A stretch of 64,000 bases of DNA from Gymnopus androsaceus JB14. Lineage: Eukaryota > Basidiomycota > Agaricomycetes > Agaricales > Omphalotaceae. Positions within the stretch are counted from its first letter, which is position 1. Each line of letters begins with the position of its first letter. The position numbers and the translations under genes were made by a program. A model generated the notes under the pieces. It was given only the letters and a program-made list of their open reading frames with translations, ran no database searches and was not told where the DNA came from. Where the stretch lies: assembly GCA_009733575.1 (NCBI GenBank), contig ML769667.1:23787-87786 (forward strand). The letters run 5' to 3'. Shown here piece after piece: positions 32,863 through 42,139 of this stretch.

Positions 32863-34100
32863 CGTAGGCGGCGCCCGAAAGGTCTTTTAAATTGTCGTTT
32901 CCCCATCATGACTGCTGTTGGGAAGAAAACTTTAGACGCTCCAATGAGCATCTAAGCTGGTCAAAGCTGGTCATATGGGTCGCTGACATCGATCGGACAG
33001 CATCAAAGCTAGAACGGGAGAAGATATTTCGGTAGGATAATACTGCACTTTATCAGTCTGAGTTGCACAAGGGATGTAGACCTGTTGTTACTAGTACACC
33101 ACTAGTACTTGAGTATGCGAAAGCAGATCAGGTGGGGAAGGAGAAAAACAAGCCTCCAGGTAGCCGCAGGCATATAAATGGAATTTGAAATCCAAACGTC
33201 CGATCGGAGATTAGCATCGATGAATGTCTTGAATCACTAGTAGCTGTCGCTATCGGTTTTTGAGGTGTTCAAATGTTCACCTCTGAGGCGCTCGTCTGGT
33301 CCCGACGTCCATGAAGTTTGAGCTCCAACCAGATCTTTCCTAATGGATGGGTCGATTTTTTGAAGGATACAGAATGAAGAAAGGAAGGAAGATTCATTCA
33401 GTAGGGTCCAAGAGCTGAGCACCGGCGGGCCCAAGTAAAGGAAGCTCAAGCTCTAGCAGCAAGTGAGGGCAGATTGATACATCCGCCAAGTAAAGCATTA
33501 TTGTATACTGTACTGTTTCTAATTTAAGTTCAGTAATGCGTAACGCGGGGTGCTGAACTGGTGTAATTTCCATCTTTGTAACATGTAAGGTTAGCCTCCG
33601 AACTTGATTTTTTGGCGCTTATAGGCCAAATTTGGCGGCTGGCTATGCCGGCCACTATAAATATGAACTCAACTGAACTAAATTTGCAAACGTAACGCCA
33701 CCTGACAGTGGCTGAACTATGAACTAAATAGTTCCAAGGTGCAATGCTAACATCTAATGAACTTAAATTCAAAACTATACAGTACAAGCTTTAGCCTATC
33801 TACTTTTGAATCAGACAAGTGACTCCTACTTGATTGCTGCTGTCCAACCCAGAGTAAGGAGAATGTTCTGTGAGAGAAAAATTAGATATTGTGCGTGAGA
33901 AATAATTTGACGTGGTGAAATTCTGAATTATGAAGCTTTGCAGAGCTTTTGAGCCGTAGCTGGGCCATCTCTGTTGACGCTTTTGAACACACTTTATAAA
34001 CCAGATCCTCATCTTGATCTCAACTTGCACTAGCATTCAATATTCAATGGCCTGTTTCTGTCGGCAGTGCAGAGAAGGAAAGAGAGTCAAGACACACACC
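32863..34100. repeat. Segmental duplication copy 2 (F-box 5' flank without the gene)
   Basis: It matches 28690-29640 block by block, broken by a 275-bp TA-flanked MITE at 33508. The F-box coding part is absent except for a few codons around 32863-32900, so this is an orphan promoter region. Together with copy 1 it brackets the MYND gene and its neighbour as a pair of direct repeats about 4 kb apart. Confidence 0.65.
33508..33782. mobile_element. TA-flanked MITE (Tc1/mariner-like), 275 bp
   Basis: The left end CTGTACTGTTTCTAATTTAA and the complement of the right end (CTGTATAGTTTTGAATTTAA) agree over about 25 bp, and both continue with GTTCA. TA flanks both sides (33506-33507, 33783-33784). 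There is no gene inside. The TA duplication and length fit a non-autonomous Tc1/mariner element. Confidence 0.7.
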
Positions 34101-34421
34101 CAATGTTGCACTGTCATTGTGTCCTACTCTATTAGCCACCAAAATCTTTCTACACTGATACATATGTTGGAGGCAGTGCATCTGATCCTTCCTCTGCCAT
34201 ATCCACCTCAATTTGCACTTCTAGACACTGCACATGCTCCATCATCCTAGTTGTGGTAGTCCTCATCTCTTCATTTGAATCCTGCAATCAAACATTGTCA
34301 ACTTCTGTTTGAAGTCTCATCTGTCATTCTGTGCAGATAACAGAGGATGATTGTTCTGAAGGGGTTTGGAAGGGATTAAGGTTGGGGCCATTGGTTGCAG
34401 CATCCAAGTCCTGTTGGATTA

Positions 34422-35079
34422 CAGTGATGGCGGAAATTGATGAACCACCCCAAATGGGGAAACTGGGTGCTTAAATTGCTTGACAAGCTTGTTTTCAACG
34501 ACCCCGGCAGCCTGAGAGCTCAAATAAGTTTTTTAAATTTACTTTACACTGTATCATAGCCTATGCATACAAAAAATTCAATACTACATGGATAATTGGT
34601 TCAGAAAATGACAAAAAAGCTGCTGAAAGCTGTTTCACCTGCCACTGGCCTAATTTTGCACTTTACAGTCTATTTGGTTGTATATTATGCTTTGACCTTA
34701 CATCATAGCAACTCCGGATCTTCCTTATACAGACTTAGTAATACTTAAATACATTTCTTACTCATTTATTTCGTAGTATACGGAACTTACAAGTAGTTTA
34801 TAGAACTTTCTAGATACTTGTCTGTACAGTATATAAGAGCTCACTTGAGCTCACCCATAATAATAATTCCTTCCACACCACTATTATTACAACATATTTT
34901 TGGCATTCTTCTTGGTAGAATGCCATTTTTTTGGCTACCTATCTACTTTGCACTGTGAAATAAATTTACAAACTTAATTGAGCCCTCAGGCTGCCATTGT
35001 CATTGAAAACAAGTTCATTGAGCAATTTAAGCGCCCAATTTCCCAATTTGGGGTGGTTCATCAATTTCCGCCGTCACTG
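34422..35079. mobile_element. TA-flanked MITE (Tc1/mariner-like), 658 bp, long inverted ends
   Basis: Inverted ends of about 58 bp start CAGTGATGGCGGAAATTGAT on the left and CAGTGACGGCGGAAATTGAT on the right (complement). TA flanks them at 34420-34421 and 35080-35081. Copy B at 17480 is the empty site, so the insertion and duplication are directly visible. The interior is AT-rich and non-coding. Confidence 0.85.
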
Positions 35080-35385
35080 TATACACCTCTTTTCAGTGTT
35101 GGGTCTTCCAGCAGTGTGATTTCAAGGTCTATGTGACAGGCATTTCAGCAGCAACAATTTATAAACAAGACCATACATATTCCTCCTGCAAGCAGTACAA
35201 TCAGTGCCGCAGCTACAATTCCTCCAATAAAGCCTCCCATGGGTTGGCTCTTTAAGGATTGGCTCTTGATAATTGCATTTGTAGGTACCAGCGTGGTACC
35301 AGTAATGGTGGAAGTCAAGATGGGCACAGAACTGGTGAAGGTAGTCTTGAAAGTTCCAGAAGTGGAGGTGAACACTTCAGCACTA

Positions 35386-35778
35386 CTGTACCATTTCGAT
35401 CGAGTGTTCATCCAGGATGATGCATGATGTATTGACACCACCAGTTCATTGGTTCATTGACCTCAATGATGCATGATGGAGAAAAATTTGAGTTCAGTTC
35501 ACCACAAATTTAGTGCTTGTCCAGAGCCCAATATACTTGAAATAGTTTGTTGTGAGCTGAGGAAACAATAATAGCTAATTGTACAGCATTTTTTTATAGC
35601 CAATGCAGCTGTACATTGGGAAAAAAACAGCCGCGAACGGAAAATTTATTATCTAGGTAGAAAAATGATGGATTTGATATTAGTTCAGAGGCACATATGA
35701 TGCATGACAAATTTGGATTTTAGTTCAGTTCAGAGGTGCCCATGACGCATGACTGAACACTCGATCGAAATGGTACAG
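35386..35778. mobile_element. TA-flanked MITE (Tc1/mariner-like), 393 bp
   Basis: The ends are CTGTACCATTTCGATCGAGT and its exact complement, flanked by TA (35384-35385, 35779-35780). The empty site is preserved in copy B near 17780 (CAGCACTAAATAG). The interior repeats ATGATGCATGA and GAGTTCAGTTCA words; there is no gene. Confidence 0.85.
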
Positions 35779-36435
35779 TAAACAAGGTGGAAACTGTGGT
35801 AAAAGTGGAAATGAGAGTCCCTGTGCTGGCAGCCTGCTGGGCGGTCCTATGGTTTGGAATTTATTTCGCTTTTCAGTGATAGATATGAGCGCAAACTTAC
35901 CCAAGCTCAGTGACTGTTAGAACAACTACTTTGGGTATTACTGCTGTCGGGGAGTTTGTTACTGGGGTGGTAGATACATCTGGTAAGAAGCCTGTGTTTA
36001 ATCCTCCCTCCTTTATGCTCAAGTGCCAGTGAGCGTGATGGTGGCCCCTGCTATCTTCACCTGCACCAACTCTTTCAGCAGTTTTGCCAGCAATGACTGC
36101 AGTGAATAATGTGACATTGGACATGATTTTAAAGTCAGTATGATGAAATTGACACTGTCACTAGTGGGAAAATGAGCAGACTAGATTTCAGTTGGTAGAC
36201 TTCTGTTGACGTCAAGTCGTAAGTAGGATCCACACTAAAACTCAAATTGAAAATGTACATAATTTCGCTTCTCCACCACTCAATATGGCTTACACTGTTG
36301 CACCTTCAGATATACAGTGTTTTCTAGGTCCTGCTAAAAGAAGGATGTGGTGCTACATGGACAAGGGCAGAATGCAAGCAAGACCATTGTCATTTACTTA
36401 TACAGATCCTGCTAAAATGGATGAGGTATCCTGTT

Positions 36436-36600
36436 CATCAGGAAAAGCCTTCTGGGCTCAAGTCAACTTGAGGTTAGCTCAAGTATCTTGGCTACCTAAG
36501 CCTATGCTTAAGTGCACTCATGCCCACTCAAGTAGCCTAGAGTATTACTCAGTGCACAGAATGTACTTGAGCCAACCTCAGTAGACTTCAGCTAGCTCTG
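36436..36600. mobile_element. Truncated CATC-family end (CTCAAGT type)
   Basis: CATCAGGAAAAGCCTTCTGG at 36436 matches the family's left end (copy 1: CATCAGGAAAAATGGTCTGG). Palindromic CTCAAG / CTTGAG / CTTAAG words follow. I cannot find the complementary right end before the Plavaka sequence at 36709, so it is probably cut off by the Plavaka insertion or by deletion. Confidence 0.45.
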
Positions 36601-37725
36601 ACCACTTAAGTATCTGTAGTAAACTGTCATACCCTGAAGTATGCTTTGTCACACTCAGGTGCACACAATGCAGCATGAGGAACTTCAGACAAAAAAGTAT
36701 TAATTAAACTATTCTTTGTAAATGGTTTTATAATTGTAAACTGATGCCCAATTATTAACTAAGAAGCTATCAGCAGAGTCCAATATATTAGAAGAAGTCC
36801 ATGAGGATTGAAAAGGGGATCTGTGGAAGTTAGGTGAAAGCATACAGGATTGATGTATATTACTCAAAGGTATAATGGACCAAGGGAGTGAACCATCAGC
36901 TTGAGGATGAGTATGTTTGACTGTAGCCATGTTGTGACTAGCATGCTCCCCTAGTGACAATGTTGGAGGAGTATACCATTCAATATATGCCAATACTATT
37001 TGGGGCCAGAATGTTGGTGAATCCACCTTATTACTGCCAATTAACTGCAACTGTGAAGGTAGATGGAATAAAACCTTCACATGTCAATTCGAGTACCTGC
37101 AAGATAAAGCTAAGTACTTAATACAGCAGAACTTCAAATCAACATACCAATCAAACTAACACTCTCAGCAGCATCACAGTCAAGACAATAACAGTGTCAA
37201 ACTTCCACTGTTGAGAGGTGAGGCCTTGACAATGTCTTTTGGATCCAAACCTCCTCCAACCGCTCTGGAGAGAACTTGAATGAATGGTAAATATCAATCC
37301 ACTGAAAGGGCAAATGCTGTGTCAGTGCAAAGTCAACACTGTGGCGAGTTGCACCTTGCTTCAGCATTTCAATGTAGGCTTTGAGATGCTGGGAGAATAG
37401 TGGTACATGATGTGTATTCTGAACAGTAGTGATTAATTTATTAGGAGAAGTGGGAACTTTAGGAAGAAGGATGGGCTGTATTGGAGAAGGAGGAGTTGGA
37501 ACAGCAGCTGGGCCCGGGGGAGCTTCAGAGGTGAGAGACTGTTGCTCTAAAACCCAGGTCAGCTCGTGGTCAAAGGAATGGATATTTTCTTGTCAGGAAA
37601 GCCAGCGAGTCATTTGAGGAAACTCATCTCGCTTGTTAGAGGCTCGCCAACCCTTCTTTGCAAAGTCAATATGTAGGCACTCAAACATCTTGGTATTATA
37701 ATTATCGGTGGTACCAAGAAACCGA

Positions 37726-39119
37726 TGATACGCCTATTTTTCGAATAGGCTTATAAAGCCTATAAAACGAGAATTACAATATTATATGGAATAGAATACA
37801 GATTAGTATACCAAACTAGTGTTTGGTTGGAATGTACTAGTAAGACAAAGGGATACCAAAATCAAGTTTGGCTATTGGACTAGAATCGAGATTGGAATTC
37901 ATACGAGTAGGATCGAGTAAATGAAACAAGAACTCAAAACCACGTTAGACGAAAAGTATCAAACAGGCACGACCACTATTTAGGGTCCGAAAGGGAAGCA
38001 TGAGGAGTTGGCCATGGCCAACAACGGAACCATAACTAATGATAAGAGAATGTAGTCCGACTATGAGGTACTGACCTAGAACACATGCATACCGTTCGGA
38101 AGCTAGGATATATGAGAATTAGCTAGTGAAGCATTCTCGTAACAGGATGAAGAATAGCTAAGAAAAATGACGAGACAAGAATTAACGATCGGGTAGTAAT
38201 ATTAGGAAGAACTCACATACGGAAGTAAAGTTGGTGGCCGTTCAGGATGAAACGGTTGTACTTAAAGGACCAATGTAAGTAACGATCGAGGAGACGAATA
38301 TATATGGGTATATGCGCAGGATTATTATAAAATTGAATATTTACACGAATTATTGGATGAGAACTTTACTGTAACAAGTAATAATAATTGTTAATTGTAC
38401 ATTTAAGTAGGGATATTCGTTTAGCCACATTTAATTAGTTGCCATGGTATAAGTAGCGATCTAGTGGTTTGCGAATATAAGTTTGTTTCCCCCTCACCCG
38501 AGTGATAAAGGTTGTCAGCCGGCAAGCACCGGTCTGATCTGCAACATAGACTCCGAGTGTGAACGAAACTCAACTTCGAGCACATATCCTTTTGCCCGTT
38601 GCACCTTCGCTATACACTAGAAGTGTCAACGCAGAGTTTGGTCAAACTTTAAATTACCAACACACCCAAAAACCCAAGCTAGTGTTTGGTGACTATTGTT
38701 CGTGTGGTGATATAGCTCACGCCTCGACTGTAGTTGGTCAACTGTTCGTGCGTTCATATTGTTGAAGCCTCAACTGTTGAAGCTGGTTAGAATACCACAC
38801 CCATCCATATCGTTGGTTGGTTTTTATCAAAATCGTCTTCGTATCGTCGTTGACGTCTGTCATATCGTTGACAGTTCATTCTCGTACCCATTTTTGATTA
38901 TTATTACCAAGCATTGAATAGAGAACTTGGATCAAGTATCAAACTTAGTTTTGAGAACGTACTACATTGGACTACAGAGAGATACAAGTATTTGGCGGAA
39001 CCTTTGACAACGCCTTCACCAGTACTCGCGTAACATTTAAGCACGATCATTCCTTACCATTTGTGTTGTTGGTTCAAACTTGTATTTGAACTTTATATAT
39101 CTACGGTTAGGACCTCGTT
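37726..39119. mobile_element. 1.39-kb insertion with 5-bp duplication (probable solo LTR)
   Basis: ACCGA occurs on both sides (37721-37725 and 39120-39124). Removing the segment joins the Plavaka reading frame as EAIR-FLGTTD, so the borders are exact. The sequence starts TGATACGCC and ends GACCTCGTT. It is AT-rich, has no gene, and has a TATA-like GGTATAAGTAG near 38447. A 5-bp duplication and lack of coding fit a solo LTR, but the ends are not the usual TG...CA pair. Confidence 0.65.
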
Positions 39120-39554
39120 ACCGAATTGCTTCAACACAGTGCTCAAGGGAATGGAACTTTGGAATGTTCAGATCCTCATGGACTTTGAGGTCAATGAAAC
39201 AGCTTTTGTTTTGGTGCCAAGAATTGAGAGCATCATCCATGTAGCGGAGCTTATCCTCATTGTGGAGGGAGTATTGAGCAAGATAGATGAAGTCAAGCAT
39301 GGCTCGAACAGCTGTGAGCCCCCATTTAGGCATCACAGAGCCAACAAGACAGCCTAGAAGAATCTTTCCCATATTCTTACGCTCCGCTCCACTGATCTGT
39401 GAGAGAGCAGAAATCCCGTTCTTGAAGTGCCGGACACCATATGCAGGGGGTAGGCAATGGATACGACAATCCAGCTCCTTCTCAGTGAGAATCTGTTGAC
39501 ACCAGGTAATGATGTGTCTGAGAACACCTTGGTAGAGTTGATGTAGAACATCGG

Positions 39555-39871
39555 TGTTGAACGTATGATGATATCACTCATCATCTCGGTCATATGATGC
39601 TATCAGTCATTGCCAAGGTAGTCTTACTCAGCCTTAGTAGTATCTTAGTAAGTAGCTTTATGGACGACATCATAGGTCATGCACATAGAACATACTAGAA
39701 GGATACTACCATATATGTAATGAATACAGTACTACAGTATATAAGGACTCCAGTAGTACTGCTAATGATAACGACTTCTACCAGTCTTTTACCTCTCTCT
39801 ATCTGCTCTACAAGCTTAACCACTTGGTGAGTGCTAGTCACTGCACCTCCTAGCTTATATGCTGCGCAACA
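39555..39871 (+). mobile_element. Solo LTR, 317 bp
   Basis: It starts TGTTGAACGTATG and ends GCTGCGCAACA, flanked by the exact 5-bp duplication ATCGG (39550-39554, 39872-39876). A TATA box (AGTATATAAGG) at about 39737 sits mid-element as in LTR promoters, which sets the orientation. Its removal restores the Plavaka frame CITPD-VLHQLY. The internal region of the retrotransposon was lost by LTR-LTR recombination. Confidence 0.85.
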
Positions 39872-40211
39872 ATCGGGAGTGATGCAGAAATGGATATCAC
39901 AGAAAGGGAGTTCATCCCAGAAAGGACAGTAGGTGTAGCCAGATACTTCCTGCTTCATACAGGACTCGAAGTACTGAGCGCTCGATGTAGTGCTTGCATG
40001 GGCCTCCTTCATAACACCCAAAGTCCATGCATTTGTTCTACGTTCCAAAGAGCCTGGATCTCCCAGCTCAACTGCACGCACACGGCACTTTGGGCAAGTG
40101 CCATACTTGGTGCAAGTCACCATACATTGCTCTGGGAAATCCGCAATGTAGCTGGCAAGGATGGGATGTACCCGGTGAACTTCACCATCTGCACTAAGTT
40201 GTTTACTCAAA

Positions 40212-40560
40212 GATAAGTTACCCTAGTAGCCATCCAATGATCATCAAGCACAGGCCCACTGCCACAGGTGGATGAGTGTGAAAAATTGCTCAGGTATAAG
40301 GTACTAGGTTCTCCCTGCATACACATTTAATGAACTGAAGAACCTGTTGACTTTTTAGGTGCAGAAGATGGATGAGGGAGAGAAAGTACTAAGGGGCATG
40401 TAAGTGGAGAGTCCTCATCCCAGCCCCTTCATCTTCCAATCCCAATCCATCAGAAAGAAGTATCACCCATGATGATACACTTCCATCTGCTTTTTATCTC
40501 ATCCCAATGATCCCATCCACTCATCCCCATCTCTCATCCATTGACTCATTATGGGCAAAC
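40212..40560. repeat. Right part of the copy C flank, cut off by the Plavaka element
   Basis: It aligns with 18535-18950 (TTACCCTAGTAGCCATCCAA; AATGAACTGAAGAACCTGTTG; CTTCCAATCCCAATCCATCA). The left part of the same flank is at 36285-36420, 3.8 kb away. Confidence 0.65.
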
Positions 40561-40796
40561 TAGTGGGTAAAAATACACTTACCCAAAAATCACTGCAGGT
40601 TTCCAATTTTAACACAGGTTTTTTTCAGAAATCAAAAGCTTGTACTACTCAAAAGTGTGCAGGTTGTGCTTCTAAAATTTTGGACACAATTTATAACTTA
40701 ACTAGAAATATAATTTATACATTATCCAACTGTGCTTTTACAAAAGCTTGGAATTGTAGTACAGCTTTGCAATAAACATCTATGCCGCAGTTACTA

Positions 40797-41437
40797 GCTT
40801 CTTCAGCAGAATAGATGAATTTAGGGTGCGCGCCCCTTGCCAGTCCTGATCCATATTTAATACCTTCAAATGTGTTGTACAGCTCAACAGAGATGCCAAT
40901 TCAGTAAATGTAGGGATTAAAACCCTATTGCAACGGAGTTGGGTCAAGGAAGCATCTCTGACAATGCTGACTTCAGTGAAGGGCATAAAGTGTCCCAGAT
41001 GACAAACACAAAGGATACTTTGTGCAAGTTCAGCTTTGAGAGATGCTGGACAATGCTTGCAGCAGTAACATGCAAGGGGCCAACAATAGCATCACTGAAA
41101 GAGGGTTCTATGAACCTATGCAGCTCCAGGGACTGAATATATAATGTTAGATGGGGGTGTTTGAGCACTGCCTGGGCTTACAGGAAAGATTGGATGAGCA
41201 GCGTTTTGGAGGTAGATATTTCAAGAACGATTCCTCGAAAGATGCCATGTTGTGAGTGATGAACCCAAGCTCTTGCAATGAGAGCACAGTTAAGAAGGGT
41301 TGGAGTATTGAAGTAGAGGTGATCAAGGATGACACCAGTGATGAAGAAAGCGATTTTGTGTTGGGTAGCTGTTGCACAATAGCGGATGGACCTGGAGAGG
41401 AAAAGCTCAATGATGAAGAAAGCGATTTGGAGGCCCA
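40797..41437 (-). pseudogene. Decayed F-box gene copy
   Basis: It matches 27950-28700. Recognisable pieces are ILDHLYFNTPTLLNCALIAR and AWVHHSQHGIFRGI (41330-41210), IQSLELHRFIEPSFSDAIVG, IVQHLSKLNLHKVSFVFVIW (about 41030) and RCNRVLIPTFTELASLLSC (40930-40860). The Skp1-contact segment (QLPNELVELI) is deleted, and the C-terminal LRRs after 40797 are missing. Many CpG sites of the 28-kb copy are TpG or CpA here. The upstream block 41445-41650 is the third copy of the F-box promoter. Confidence 0.8.
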
Positions 41438-41444
41438 TTTATTG

Positions 41445-41650
41445 AGAATCACTAGTACACCACTAGTACTTGAGTATGCAAACATGGACCAGGCGAGGAA
41501 GGAGAAAGCAAGGCTTCAGGTAGCCGTTGGTATATAAATGATATCTGAAATCCAAATGTTCAACTGGAGATGAATATTGATAAATGCCTTGAATTGGAAT
41601 AGCTAGTAGCTGCTGCTATTGTTTTAACTTGACCATCTAGGCTCCTGTGA
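41445..41650. repeat. Segmental duplication copy 3 (F-box 5' flank, short)
   Basis: It contains ACTAGTACACCACTAGTACTT, ATGGACCAGGCGAGGAAGG and GTATATAAATGATAT, aligned with 28955-29110. It sits directly upstream of the F-box pseudogene, so the gene and promoter were copied together here. Confidence 0.65.
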
Positions 41651-41821
41651 AAGTTGAACCCCAGTGAAAACCCACACTGAGTTGGTCCAAGAAAATACAG
41701 GTCAATCTGAAAGTGTCCAAAAATAAAATGGATGAATCTGAGCAAGCTGCCATTAGTTGTTTGTTCATGAGTGAATCAATAATTCACTGTCATTTCTACA
41801 ACAATGTTGTTCAATGACATT

Positions 41822-42090
41822 CATCAGCAAAACCTGGGTGAACTGGATAGCACTGGATAGTGCTATCCAGCACTCATAGCACCCATAGCACCCATAGCAA
41901 GGTCCCCATCTATCCAGAGCTATGGGCTGCTATGGGCTGCTATGGATTGCTATGGATCATGACATCTGTCAACAGGTAATATAATTTGGGAAGTCCATAG
42001 TAGCTTATAGCTACCCATAGCAGTTCATAGCAGTTCATAGTTCTATGGCTTGCTATAACAGCTATGGCAATTATCCACGTTTTGCTGATG
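41822..42090. mobile_element. CATC-family palindromic element, copy 6 (CTATGGG type), 269 bp
   Basis: The ends are CATCAGCAAAACCTGGGTG and ATCCACGTTTTGCTGATG, flanked by TT (41820-41821, 42091-42092). It is the same type as the copy at 10761 but inverted. It has the same length and the same modules: CAGCACTCATAGCACCCATAG, GCAAGGTCCCCATCTATCC, GCTATGGGCTGCTATGG. It lies 50 bp before the Tnp2 fragment. Confidence 0.8.
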
Positions 42091-42139
42091 TTGAACTTGT
42101 AGTCTATCAATCATGCAATATAATTGCCTTTAAAATCTT

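Larger units (their letters stand above)
34146..36420 (-). pseudogene. CpG-decayed copy C of the PPxY membrane protein family
   Basis: It aligns with 17181-18490 along its length. It keeps RMMEHVQCLEVQIEVD, LPPTYVSV-stop at the 3' end (about 34160), the transmembrane segment GGIVAAALIVLLAGGIC (about 35180), the Ser/Thr exons (TSTSGTFKTTFTSSVPILTS) and the N-terminal MSNVTLFTAVIAGKTAERV at 36124. Two MITEs interrupt it (34422-35079, 35386-35778). The basic stop-transfer stretch RRRRGN of copy B is destroyed, because the CpG-containing arginine codons have mutated. Nearly every CpG of copy B in the alignable part is TpG or CpA here. Confidence 0.8.
36709..40212 (-). pseudogene. Plavaka-type transposase, 5'-truncated and carrying two insertions
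   Basis: Reading leftward: EVHRVHPILASYIADFPEQC and CTKYGTCPKCRV (40200-40080), PFCDIHFCITPD, then, after a solo LTR, VLHQLYQGVLRHIITWCQQI and GVRHFKNGISALSQISGAER, then KNMGKILLGCLVG, LDFIYLAQYSLHNEDKL and KFHSLEHCVEAIR. After a second insertion come FLGTTDNYNTKMFECLHIDF and AKKGWRASNKRDEFPQMT, and finally the C-terminal WPQIVLAYIEWYTPP region (37080-36709). These are hallmarks of the Plavaka (CACTA-like) transposases of Agaricomycetes. The N-terminal zinc-finger part is missing: homology stops at 40212, where the duplicated host flank resumes. It is inactive. Confidence 0.85.

Noticed and set aside
37429..37617. Gly-rich plus frame LGEVGTLGRRMGCIGEGGVG
   Set aside because: It is the reverse strand of the Pro-rich Plavaka segment (SEAPPGPAAVPTPPSPIQPI).
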